From NCBI RefSeq assembly GCF_000739935.1, contig NZ_BBJU01000015.1, forward strand, positions 83,735 to 147,734: a DNA stretch of 64,000 bases, written 5' to 3'. Below the pieces are notes generated by a model. It saw nothing but the letters and a program-made list of their open reading frames with translations. It was not told the origin of the DNA and made no database searches. Of the stretch, positions 1 to 8,072 are shown in pieces. The first letter of the stretch is position 1. Each line of letters starts with the position of its first letter. The DNA is from Agrobacterium rubi TR3 = NBRC 13261. Lineage in GTDB: Bacteria > Pseudomonadota > Alphaproteobacteria > Rhizobiales > Rhizobiaceae. The position numbers and the translations under genes were made by a program.

Positions 1-2
1 CC

Positions 3-230
3 GGGGTGTTCTGCCAACTCGCAACCGACGCTGTTCTCGACACCATGCTGACGATGTCCGACCGCGCGCTTTACGGTGCCAAGAAGGAAGGTCGCAACCG
101 CACCGTCGTGCGCGACGGCTCGGTCAACATGGTCATCCCCGCCAACGACCGCGACGAAGACCCATGCGACAACAATGCCGACCGGCAGGTGGCCGCTCTG
201 ACGCGCATCTCGCATATTGCCAATCGATAG
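3..230 (+). CDS. C-terminal fragment of a GGDEF (diguanylate cyclase) protein
   Basis: The reading frame is already open at the window edge and ends at 230, so only about 75 C-terminal residues are seen. The stretch [15 protein letters not shown] matches the conserved end of GGDEF domains, where a helix ending in ALYxAKxxGRNR closes the fold. Such proteins make cyclic di-GMP, but the GG(D/E)EF active site lies outside the window, so activity cannot be judged. About 40 residues follow the domain and look unstructured. The annotation rests on this short motif only. Confidence 0.7.
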   Translation, partial: GVFCQLATDAVLDTMLTMSDRALYGAKKEGRNRTVVRDGSVNMVIPANDRDEDPCDNNADRQVAALTRISHIANR

Positions 231-296
231 ACCATGACTTGACCTGACCGTCCCTGCGATCCCATCATGCGCGCCAAAGGCAATGGAGGTTTCGTC

Positions 297-2054
297 ATGA
301 CTGTCAGGTTTTTCACCGGGCTCTTGATATGTGCAGCACTCGCCGCTGGTTCGGCTCAGGCGCAGCAGGCATCGGACACGGTTGCACCAGAACGGGCAAC
401 TGGCACCAAGACCGCAAGCCGCGTCGAAACCAAAAATTTCATGGTCGCAGCCGCCAATCCGCTGGCAGCAGAAGCAGGCCGCAAGGTGATTGCCGATGGC
501 GGCAATGCCATCGATGCGCTGGTTGCCGTGCAGACGGTTCTGGGTCTTGTGGAGCCGCAAAGTTCTGGCTTGGGTGGCGGCGGTTTCCTGGTCTATTACG
601 ATGCCGCAGCCAACAAGCTGACCACGTTCGACGGGCGCGAAACAGCGCCGATGGAAGCGACGCCGAAGCTTTTCCTCGATGACAGCGGCCAACCGCTGAA
701 GTTTCTGGATGCGGTGATCGGTGGACGGTCCGTCGGCACACCGGGAACGGTGCGGCTACTTTCCGACGTCCATCAGAAATATGGAAAGACGCCCTGGCCT
801 GAGCTTTTCAAGCCAGCTGAGAAACTTGCGACCGATGGCTTTCAAGTGTCTCCGCGTCTCGCATCTCTGATTGCGTCTGACGGCGAACGGCTGAAGAAAT
901 ACGAGGGGCCGCGTGGCTATTTCTACGATGCCTCCGGCGCGCCACTGAAAGCTGGCACGGTTCTGAAAAATCCCGCCTACGCGCAAACGCTCAAAACCAT
1001 CGCGACCAAGGGTGCCGACGCTTTCTATAGCGGGCCGATTGCCGAGGCGATCGTCAAGACAGTGCGGGAGGCTGCGGGCAATCCCGGTGTTCTGTCTCTG
1101 GCCGATCTGACAAACTACCGCACCAAGGAGCGGGAGCCGGTCTGCGCCACGTACCGCGCGCTGGATGTGTGCGGCATGGGACCGCCCTCCTCCGGTGCTG
1201 TCGCGGTTGGCCAGATGCTCGGCATCCTCGAGAATTTCGATATCAAGGCGCTCGGTCCTGAGAATGTGGAAAGCTGGCGGCTGATTGGCGATGCGCAGCG
1301 CCTGGCCTTCGCCGACCGCGAACGGTATGTGGCTGACCCTGATTTCCTGCCGCTGCCCACCAAGGGCTTGCTAACGAAGGACTATCTGGCCACGCGTGCG
1401 TCGCTGCTGGACGGAGACAAGGCGCTTGCTGCTGATGCCGTCAAGGCCGGTGAGCCGCAGTGGGACCACGCATCGCTGTTCGGTCGTGGACCCACGCTCG
1501 AGATGCCCTCCACCAGCCACTTCGTCATCGTCGACAAGCAGGGCAATGTCGTTTCCATGACGACCACCATCGAAGGCGGCTTTGGATCAAGGCTGATGAC
1601 GAATGGTTTTCTGCTGAACAATGAGCTGACGGATTTCTCCTTCAAGACGCATGATGGCGGCCTGCCGGTTGCCAACCGCGTCGAACCGGGCAAACGCCCG
1701 CGTTCCTCCATGGCTCCAACGATCGTGATGAAAGATGGCAAGCCGCTTCTGGCCATCGGCTCGCCCGGCGGCAGCCAGATCATCGGCTATGTCGCACAGG
1801 CGCTGATCGCCTATATCGACTGGGGCATGCCGGTCGAAAAAATCGTGGCGCAACCGCACCTCATCAACCGCTTCGGCACCTACGATATCGAGGCCGGGAC
1901 GGATGCGGAAAAGTTTGCAGACCCGCTGAAGGCCATGGGATATGAGGTGAAACCGGGTGAAATGAACTCCGGTCTGCACGCCATCGAAATCACCGGCAGC
2001 GGTCTTGTCGGCAGTGCCGATCCTAGGCGCGAAGGCGTCGCCGTGGGCGAATAG
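297..2054 (+). CDS. ggt: Gamma-glutamyltranspeptidase, secreted
   Basis: A 585-residue precursor of the Ntn-hydrolase family that cleaves or transfers the gamma-glutamyl group of glutathione and related peptides in the periplasm. I chose the ATG at 297 because GGAGG lies 7 nt upstream and the protein then opens with a signal peptide (about residues 1-23, ending AQA). An upstream in-frame ATG at 267 lacks a ribosome site. Autocatalytic processing should occur before Thr406 in the motif PSTSHFVIVD, the equivalent of the E. coli TTHYSVVD site. The downstream block GILLNNxxxDFS-like (GFLLNNELTDFSF) and the SPGGSQI loop near residue 485 are also present. Length is normal for the family. Substrate preference (hydrolase or transpeptidase) cannot be read from the sequence. 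Confidence 0.93.
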   Translation: MTVRFFTGLLICAALAAGSAQAQQASDTVAPERATGTKTASRVETKNFMVAAANPLAAEAGRKVIADGGNAIDALVAVQTVLGLVEPQSSGLGGGGFLVYYDAAANKLTTFDGRETAPMEATPKLFLDDSGQPLKFLDAVIGGRSVGTPGTVRLLSDVHQKYGKTPWPELFKPAEKLATDGFQVSPRLASLIASDGERLKKYEGPRGYFYDASGAPLKAGTVLKNPAYAQTLKTIATKGADAFYSGPIAEAIVKTVREAAGNPGVLSLADLTNYRTKEREPVCATYRALDVCGMGPPSSGAVAVGQMLGILENFDIKALGPENVESWRLIGDAQRLAFADRERYVADPDFLPLPTKGLLTKDYLATRASLLDGDKALAADAVKAGEPQWDHASLFGRGPTLEMPSTSHFVIVDKQGNVVSMTTTIEGGFGSRLMTNGFLLNNELTDFSFKTHDGGLPVANRVEPGKRPRSSMAPTIVMKDGKPLLAIGSPGGSQIIGYVAQALIAYIDWGMPVEKIVAQPHLINRFGTYDIEAGTDAEKFADPLKAMGYEVKPGEMNSGLHAIEITGSGLVGSADPRREGVAVGE

Positions 2055-2095
2055 AATCGCTTCCGTGAGGCAGGTGTTTGCGATAGAGATCGGGC

Positions 2096-3343
2096 ATGAA
2101 CACCGTGACTGATTTCCTCCATATCGATGCGGACAAACGCTCTGTTTCTCTCGATGCCCGCAACCCCGCTTTCTACGGGAACCCCAACGCCGTTTATGCG
2201 GCCTTGCATGCCCACTGTCCGACCTTTTACTGGGAAGAGCAGAAGCAATGGTTCTTCACCGGCTATGACCATGTAAACGCTCTGCTGCGCGACCGACGCT
2301 TCGGGCGGCAAATCCTGCATGTTGCCACCCTCGAGGAGCTCGGCCTGCCGGAGCCTTTGGAGCATGTCCGGCACTTCGATGCTGCTGAGCGACATTCCCT
2401 GCTGGAAATCGAACCGCCTGAGCACACGCGACTCAGAACGCTGGTCAACCGCGCTTTCGTCTCTCGCCACGTGGAGAAGATGAAGCCGGAAATCGAAGCG
2501 CTGGCCAACGGTCTGATCGACCGCTTCGAGAAGGACGGCAGGACTGAGTTGCTGTCGTCATTTGCGGACATCATTCCCGTGACGATGATTGCACGGATGA
2601 TCGGCATTCCCGAGGAGATGGGACCGCAACTGCTGAAATGGTCGCATGCCTATGTCGGCATGTATATGTTCAAGCGCACCCGCGAGGATGAACTGGCCGC
2701 CGACATCGCTGCGAAGGAATTTGCGGATTATGTGCGCAGTGTCATATCAGAGCGCCGCGCTGAGCCGAAAGACGATCTGCTCAGCCACATGATCCATACC
2801 GAGCACAAAGGGCAATATCTCACCGACGACGAGTTGATCTCGACCACTATCGTTCTTCTGAATGCCGGGCATGAGGCCACCGTCCACCAGATCGGCAACT
2901 CCGTGCGCGTTATCCTCGAAAGCGGCAGCGACCTAGACCTGCTGTTTCAGGACGAAAAAACGACAGAGCGCACCGTGGAAGAAACGCTGCGTATCGGCGC
3001 GCCGGTGCACATCTTCCAACGCTGGGCACTGGAGCCAGTCAAAATCGACGGCATCACATTCAAACGCGGCGACAAAGTCAGCCTCATCCTCGCCGCCGCC
3101 AATCTCGATCCGAACAAATTCACCGACCCACTCACCTTCAAGCCCGACCGCACGGAAGCCCCCAACCTGTCCTTCGGCGCCGGCATCCACTTCTGCATCG
3201 GCGCGCCACTGGCACGGCTGGAACTGAACATCGTGTTGCCACTGCTCTTCAAGCGACTGCCGCGATTACGGATTGCAGAGCCGCCAAGGGTGAAGGACGT
3301 GTATCATTTCCATGGGTTGGAACGGCTGGATCTGGTGTGGTGA
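2096..3343 (+). CDS. Cytochrome P450 (bacterial soluble class)
   Basis: A 415-residue haem-thiolate monooxygenase of the CYP101/CYP107-like soluble bacterial type, with no membrane anchor. All family signatures are visible: the I-helix oxygen-binding motif AGHEAT (residues 257-262), the K-helix ExxR (E296-R299), and the haem loop FGAGIHFCIG (360-369) with the axial ligand Cys367. The gene begins 41 nt after ggt and converges with a cupin gene. No ferredoxin or ferredoxin reductase gene is nearby, so its redox partner must be elsewhere. The substrate cannot be inferred. The length is standard and the frame is intact. Confidence 0.92.
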   Translation: MNTVTDFLHIDADKRSVSLDARNPAFYGNPNAVYAALHAHCPTFYWEEQKQWFFTGYDHVNALLRDRRFGRQILHVATLEELGLPEPLEHVRHFDAAERHSLLEIEPPEHTRLRTLVNRAFVSRHVEKMKPEIEALANGLIDRFEKDGRTELLSSFADIIPVTMIARMIGIPEEMGPQLLKWSHAYVGMYMFKRTREDELAADIAAKEFADYVRSVISERRAEPKDDLLSHMIHTEHKGQYLTDDELISTTIVLLNAGHEATVHQIGNSVRVILESGSDLDLLFQDEKTTERTVEETLRIGAPVHIFQRWALEPVKIDGITFKRGDKVSLILAAANLDPNKFTDPLTFKPDRTEAPNLSFGAGIHFCIGAPLARLELNIVLPLLFKRLPRLRIAEPPRVKDVYHFHGLERLDLVW

Positions 3344-3352
3344 TGATCCACC

Positions 3353-3709
3353 TCACAACCTGACGACATAGTCCTTGCGAGTCATTTCAACCACTTCCCA
3401 GGTTCCTTTAAACCCAGGTCTGAGGATGAGGCGATCGCCGGGTCTCAGATGAGTGGGTTCTGCGCCGTCTTCTGTTAGGATGGAATACCCCTCCAGAATG
3501 TTGAAGTATTCCCACTCGTCATATTCGACGCGCCATTTGCCGGGTGTGGATTGCCATATGCCAGCGTACAGGCCGCCGGATGCCTCTTCGAGGTTCCATG
3601 TGGTGAATTTCGGGTCGCCGGAGATCAGCCGGTCGGGTGCGAGGGTACCCTCTTCCGGCTGGATGGAGGCGAGGTCGCCCGTTGGCTTGAAGTTGAGACT
3701 AAGCGTCAT
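3353..3709 (-). CDS. Cupin-domain protein (Cupin_3/DUF861 type)
   Basis: A 118-residue single-domain cupin. The block WRVEYDEWEYFNILEGYSILTEDG followed by LRPGDRLILRPGFKGTWEVVE is typical of the Cupin_3 (EutQ-like) group, which usually carries a sugar-binding or ureidoglycolate-type fold. It lies 18 nt after the stop of the sulfhydrylase gene on the same strand, so the two are probably co-transcribed. A stable metal site is not obvious, since the usual histidines of the first cupin motif are largely replaced. Function is unknown; no catalytic role is claimed. Confidence 0.75.
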   Translation of the reverse strand: MTLSLNFKPTGDLASIQPEEGTLAPDRLISGDPKFTTWNLEEASGGLYAGIWQSTPGKWRVEYDEWEYFNILEGYSILTEDGAEPTHLRPGDRLILRPGFKGTWEVVEMTRKDYVVRL

Positions 3710-3727
3710 GGGCGACCTTCCTTTTGA

Positions 3728-5011
3728 CTAGACCCTGGCGAGCGATTGCTCGAGGTCTGCGATAATATCCTTCACGTCTTCGATGCCGATGGACAGGCGC
3801 ACGACATCCGGGCCAGCACCGGCAGCGGTCTGCTGCTCCGGCGTCAGCTGCGCATGCGTTGTTGAAGCGGGGTGAATGACCAGGGAGCGGGTGTCGCCGA
3901 TATTGGCGAGATGCGAAAACAGTTGCAGCCCTTCAACCAAAGCCTTGCCCACCTCATATCCGCCTTTCACGCCGAAGGTGAAGACGGAGCCAGCGCCCTT
4001 GGGCGAGTATCGCTGCTGAAGCGGGTAGTTGTCGCTATCCTCCAGCCCCGCATAATGAACCCAGCCGACCTTCGGATGCGCTTTCAGCCATTTCGCCACA
4101 GCGAGTGCATTATCGGAATGGCGCTGGACGCGCAGCGGCAGCGTTTCGATGCCGGTGAGAATGAGGAATGCGTTGAACGGCGCGATGGATGGGCCAAGGT
4201 CACGCAGGCCTAGGACGCGTGTTGCGATGGCGAAGGCGAAATTGCCGAAAGTCTGGTGCAACACGACGCCGGAATATTCAGGCCGCGGCTGAGAGAGTGC
4301 TGGATATTTATCGCTCGCCGACCAATCGAACGTGCCACCATCGACAATGATGCCGCCCATAGAGTTGCCATGACCACCGAGAAATTTCGTCAGCGAGTGG
4401 ACCACGATATCTGCGCCGTGTTCGATGGGGCGCAGCAGATAGGGGCTGGCCATGGTGTTGTCGACAATGAGCGGCAGGCCGTGTCTGTGGGCGACATCGG
4501 CAATCGCGGCGATATCCACAAAGGTACCGCCCGGATTGGCAAGGCTCTCGATGAAGATCGCCTTCGTGCGCTCATCGATCTGGCTTTCGAAACTTGAGGG
4601 ATCGGCGGCATCGGCCCAGCGCACCTGCCAGTCGAAGCCTTTGAAGGACTGGCCGAACTGGTTGATGGAACCGCCGTAAAGCTGTCGAGCCGCAACGAAA
4701 TTGTCGCCTGATGTCAGCAGCGTATGAAACACGAGAAGCTGCGCAGCGTGGCCGGACGCAACAGCAAGCGCGGCCGTGCCGCCTTCCAAGGCTGCAACCC
4801 GCTCTTCCAGAACCGCCTGCGTGGGATTCATGATGCGGGTGTAGATGTTGCCGAATTCCTTCAGCCCGAAAAGGGCGGCCGCGTGATCCGAATCACGAAA
4901 GGCGTAGGCCGTCGTCTGGTAGATCGGCGTGGCGCGCGCGCCGGTGGTCGGGTCGGGCTCTGCACCGGCATGAATGGCCAGCGTCGAAAAACCCGGGTTG
5001 CTCTCAGACAT
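3728..5011 (-). CDS. metY: O-acetylhomoserine sulfhydrylase (homocysteine synthase)
   Basis: A 427-residue PLP enzyme of the Cys/Met metabolism family, the length typical of O-acetylhomoserine aminocarboxypropyltransferase rather than the shorter cystathionine enzymes. The PLP lysine is K209 in VVHSLTKFLGGHG, and the phosphate/ring-binding segments YTRIMNPT (57-64) and IVDNTMASPY (182-191) are present. It would make homocysteine from O-acetylhomoserine and sulfide, a direct sulfhydrylation route to methionine. Cysteine synthase and a sulfurtransferase lie elsewhere in the window but are not linked. The related MetZ/O-succinylhomoserine sulfhydrylase cannot be fully excluded. No clear SAM riboswitch was seen in the short upstream gap. 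Confidence 0.88.
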   Translation of the reverse strand: MSESNPGFSTLAIHAGAEPDPTTGARATPIYQTTAYAFRDSDHAAALFGLKEFGNIYTRIMNPTQAVLEERVAALEGGTAALAVASGHAAQLLVFHTLLTSGDNFVAARQLYGGSINQFGQSFKGFDWQVRWADAADPSSFESQIDERTKAIFIESLANPGGTFVDIAAIADVAHRHGLPLIVDNTMASPYLLRPIEHGADIVVHSLTKFLGGHGNSMGGIIVDGGTFDWSASDKYPALSQPRPEYSGVVLHQTFGNFAFAIATRVLGLRDLGPSIAPFNAFLILTGIETLPLRVQRHSDNALAVAKWLKAHPKVGWVHYAGLEDSDNYPLQQRYSPKGAGSVFTFGVKGGYEVGKALVEGLQLFSHLANIGDTRSLVIHPASTTHAQLTPEQQTAAGAGPDVVRLSIGIEDVKDIIADLEQSLARV

Positions 5012-5100
5012 TTATCCCTCCAAATTCATTGTGCCCACTTCCGAGCGTCAGGGATCATACCGCGCCGGAAACGAATGATAAGTGCGACTTGTGCTAACTA

Positions 5101-5532
5101 TCATGCGATATTGAGACGCGGATGCTCAATTGCAGGGCAGCGGTTCATCACCACTTCTATGCCATAGGCTTCAGCCTTTGCGGCTGCGTCATCGTGCCGG
5201 ACGGACAGTTGTCCCCAGATGACCTTGGGACGAGGCGATAGCAAAATCACTTCGTCAACGATCGCAGGCAAATTGTCGGCGGCGCGGAAAATATCGACCA
5301 TGTCGATCGGCTGAGGAATATCCGCCAGTTTGGCGTAGACCTTCTGTCCGAGGATCTCCGTGCCCTCCTGGCCCGGATTGACCGGAAACACCGTATAGCC
5401 CTTTGACAGCAGAAACTGCATGACGCCATGGCTCGGCCGTGACGTGTTGGGTGACGCACCTAAAACCGCGATGGTTTTAACATCGGTCAATATCCGGCGA
5501 AAAGTGTCGTCGTCGTAGGTTTCGTGGTTCAT
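5101..5532 (-). CDS. CoA-binding domain protein (YccU-like)
   Basis: A 143-residue Rossmann-fold protein of the small CoA-binding family (the domain found in succinyl-CoA synthetase alpha). The glycine-rich nucleotide motif is IAVLGASPNTSRPS near the N-terminus, followed by KGYTVFPVNPG and the conserved VDIFR and WGQLSV blocks. I placed the start at 5532 because GGGAGG precedes it by about 7 nt. The ATG at 5538 sits directly on the ribosome site, and the longer frame reaching 5673 has no supporting signal. Its biological role is not known. It lies upstream of metY on the same strand, about 90 nt away. Confidence 0.82.
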   Translation of the reverse strand: MNHETYDDDTFRRILTDVKTIAVLGASPNTSRPSHGVMQFLLSKGYTVFPVNPGQEGTEILGQKVYAKLADIPQPIDMVDIFRAADNLPAIVDEVILLSPRPKVIWGQLSVRHDDAAAKAEAYGIEVVMNRCPAIEHPRLNIA

Positions 5533-5980
5533 GGTCATCCTCCCAGATAGAATGTATCGTTCTATTATTGACGCGATGAAGGAACCGAAGAAAGCTTTTT
5601 CTCGAGAACGTCCGCCCTTACATTTTTGAAACCTACCACAAATGATTGCGTCGATGTCATCCATAATCCACACTTGTACTTTTTTTGATCCATATATGTT
5701 CGCTTCATTTTAGAAACTACTTATAGTTACATTAGCAGAATATGTTGCTCTTCAATTTTGAAGCAACATTAGAAACAAGGCGCGAGTGAAACGATTGAAA
5801 TGGGGCAATGGCTCATGAAATCGGTGTTTCCACGAAGCCCAACTAGATAAAAAAGTTGTATCGGCTTCGTTTCATCGAGCCAATCTGTTGGCGGATTCTT
5901 GGAAATTCCCGCTTCCGACAGTGCAACGCGTCGGCGAACAGATTAGAGCTTGTTGAGGTTGGGTTATCAGCGAGTCGCCT
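5533..5980. other. 448-nt AT-rich intergenic region between divergent genes
   Basis: No convincing gene is present. The stretch 5620-5780 is clearly AT-richer than the flanking genes and probably holds the promoters of the two divergent genes. Its one clear structure is the hairpin at 5742-5769, listed separately. Confidence 0.5.
5742..5769. repeat. Inverted repeat / hairpin in intergenic region
   Basis: Arms ATGTTGC (5742-5748) and GCAACAT (5763-5769) enclose a second perfect pair, TTCAA and TTGAA, with a TT loop and a 2-nt bulge. It could be an operator or a structured RNA element. There is no T-run, so it is not a normal terminator. Confidence 0.45.
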
Positions 5981-6817
5981 GTGTCGATTGACGTGCTTTT
6001 ACTGGTTTTGCTGGGTGCTCTTTTGCATGCCAGCTGGAATGCGCTCGTCAAATCCGGTACGGACAAGGCGCTGGACGCAACGCTGATCGCCGCGGGTGCC
6101 GCGGTCTGCTCCATTCCCTTTCTGCCCTTCGTGCCGCTTCCCGGCATCGCCGCCCTGCCTTTCCTGCTGGTGTCGGCCGTCCTGCAGTTCACTTATTTCC
6201 GTTTGGTCGCAGCGGCCTATACGGCGGGCGATATCGGTCTCGTCTACCCGATCATGCGCGGCGTCGCGCCATTGATCGTGGCGGCCAGCAGCAACCTGTT
6301 TCTGGGCGAAAGCTTGAGCCCTGCCGCGCTCTGCGGCATTGCCGTCATCTCTGCCGGTATTCTCACGCTTGCCTTTGAGGCACGCCATGGCGGCAGGCAC
6401 GCAATTCTGCTGGCGCTTGCCAATTCGGTCTTCATCGCCGGCTACACCTTCGTCGATGGTATCGGCGCACGGCTCTCGGCAAGCTCCATCTCCTACACCC
6501 TGTGGATGTCGCTGATGCCACCGGTACTGCTGTTTACATGGGCGCTGTACAGGCGCGGCTGGGCGCCGGTTTCCCGCCATGTGCGCAACAACTGGTGGCG
6601 TGGGTTGGCGGGTGGCGCAGGCTCGATCATTTCCTATGGTCTGGCACTGTGGGCAATGACGAAAGCGCCGGTCGCCGTCGTCGCCGCTCTTCGCGAAACC
6701 TCCATCCTTTTTGCCGTCATCATCTCCGTTCTCATCCTCAAGGAGAAGGCGAGTATCTGGCGTTATGTCGCAGGCGCGATCATCGCTTTGGGCGTGTTGA
6801 TCATGCGTCTAGGCTGA
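5981..6817 (+). CDS. EamA/DMT-family transporter
   Basis: A 278-residue inner-membrane protein with about nine or ten hydrophobic helices and two EamA-like halves. Each half ends in the typical pattern of a conserved proline or glycine helix followed by a short loop (LVYPIMRGVAPLIVAASSN in the first half, ALRETSILFAVIISVLILKE in the second). Members export metabolites, amino acids or drugs, so the substrate is undefined. The start is a GTG at 5981 with no strong ribosome site. The gene is monocistronic. Confidence 0.8.
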   Translation: MSIDVLLLVLLGALLHASWNALVKSGTDKALDATLIAAGAAVCSIPFLPFVPLPGIAALPFLLVSAVLQFTYFRLVAAAYTAGDIGLVYPIMRGVAPLIVAASSNLFLGESLSPAALCGIAVISAGILTLAFEARHGGRHAILLALANSVFIAGYTFVDGIGARLSASSISYTLWMSLMPPVLLFTWALYRRGWAPVSRHVRNNWWRGLAGGAGSIISYGLALWAMTKAPVAVVAALRETSILFAVIISVLILKEKASIWRYVAGAIIALGVLIMRLG

Positions 6818-6909
6818 TTTCGAGTGCATTTTATTGTGGTATTATAAAACCACATATGTAAGCCATTGTTTTCAAATGGCATTTTTTTACGATGCGAATT
6901 GACCTGTTA

Positions 6910-6938
6910 TTGACGGGATTTCCTTCACAGCCTATAAG
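6910..6938 (+). promoter_or_regulatory. Sigma-70-type promoter of rplM-rpsI
   Basis: A -35 box TTGACG (6910-6915) and a -10 box TATAAG (6933-6938) are separated by exactly 17 nt, about 130 nt upstream of rplM. This is the best promoter match seen in the window and fits a strong ribosomal protein operon. Confidence 0.7.
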
Positions 6939-7066
6939 CGCGCCAGACAGAATTTCCCTGGAAATACAGTCATTCCGGCTGAACGCTTGCGATCAGCCTC
7001 AAGCAACAAGAAACGCCCGCATGCTTCTACTTTGAAACGTGACGGGTCCTAGAGAAAGTTAAAAGA

Positions 7067-7531
7067 ATGTCTACTTTCGTTCAGAAGCCCGCTGAGGTGG
7101 AGAAGAAGTGGATCATCATCGACGCCGAAGGCCTCGTTGTTGGTCGCCTCGCCACTGTTGTTGCAACCCGCCTGCGCGGTAAGCACAAGGCAACGTACAC
7201 ACCGCACGTTGACGATGGCGATAACGTCATCATCATCAACGCTGAAAAGTGCGTTTTCACCGGCAAGAAGTATTCCGACAAGAAGTACTACTGGCACACT
7301 GGTTACCCAGGTGGCATCAAGGAACGTACCGTTCGCCAGATCATCGAAGGCCGCTTCCCGGAGCGCGTTCTCGAAAAGGCTATCGAGCGTATGATTCCCC
7401 GTGGTCCTCTTGGCCGCCGCCAGATGAAGAACCTCCGCGTTTACGCCGGTTCCAACCATCCGCATGAAGCACAGCAGCCAGCCGTTCTCGACGTGGCACA
7501 GCTGAACAGCAAGAACGTAAGGAGCGCCTGA
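7067..7531 (+). CDS. rplM: 50S ribosomal protein L13
   Basis: A 154-residue protein with the L13 signatures [20 protein letters not shown] near the start, [11 protein letters not shown] in the middle and [21 protein letters not shown] near the end. It binds 23S rRNA early in large-subunit assembly. It is followed after 2 nt by rpsI, the usual two-gene operon. Confidence 0.98.
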   Translation: MSTFVQKPAEVEKKWIIIDAEGLVVGRLATVVATRLRGKHKATYTPHVDDGDNVIIINAEKCVFTGKKYSDKKYYWHTGYPGGIKERTVRQIIEGRFPERVLEKAIERMIPRGPLGRRQMKNLRVYAGSNHPHEAQQPAVLDVAQLNSKNVRSA

Positions 7532-7533
7532 TA

Positions 7534-8001
7534 ATGGCCGATCTTTCCTCTCTGAAAGACCTCGCCCCTGCATCGGAAGCGTCTGCTCCCGTGCACGTCC
7601 GCAAGGTTGACACACTCGGCCGCTCCTACGCGACCGGCAAGCGCAAGAACGCCGTTGCCCGCGTATGGGTCAAGGCTGGTTCCGGCAAGATCATCATCAA
7701 CGGTCGCGATTTCTCCACGTATTTCGCACGTCCGGTTCTCCAGATGATCCTGCAGCAGCCTTTGATCGCAGCAGCCCGTTCCGGCCAGTTCGATATCATC
7801 GCAACTGTTGCTGGTGGCGGTCTTTCCGGCCAGGCCGGTGCTGTTCGTCACGGCGTTTCCAAGGCTCTCACCTACTTTGAACCAGGCCTTCGCGGCGTGT
7901 TGAAGAAGGGTGGCTTCCTGACCCGCGACAGCCGTGTTGTTGAACGTAAGAAGTACGGTAAGGCCAAGGCTCGCCGTTCGTTCCAGTTCTCCAAGCGCTA
8001 A
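7534..8001 (+). CDS. rpsI: 30S ribosomal protein S9
   Basis: A 155-residue protein with the S9 hallmarks [40 protein letters not shown] and the basic tail [17 protein letters not shown], which reaches the decoding centre near P-site tRNA. It is the second gene of the rplM operon and is followed by a strong hairpin terminator. Confidence 0.98.
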   Translation: MADLSSLKDLAPASEASAPVHVRKVDTLGRSYATGKRKNAVARVWVKAGSGKIIINGRDFSTYFARPVLQMILQQPLIAAARSGQFDIIATVAGGGLSGQAGAVRHGVSKALTYFEPGLRGVLKKGGFLTRDSRVVERKKYGKAKARRSFQFSKR

Positions 8002-8028
8002 TCGCTTATCGGACGACAAGACATCAAA

Positions 8029-8055
8029 AGGCGGGGCTTCGGCTCCGCCTTTTTC
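8029..8055 (+). terminator. Rho-independent terminator of rplM-rpsI
   Basis: A 9-bp GC-rich stem (8029-8037 with 8042-8050, one G-T pair) closes a TTCG tetraloop and is followed by a T-run to 8054. Confidence 0.9.
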
Positions 8056-8072
8056 GTTTGTTGTTTGCTTTC

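Noticed and set aside
5012..5100. A SAM-II riboswitch upstream of metY
   Set aside because: The gap is short and shows no pseudoknot-type conserved core; only a ribosome site region is seen.
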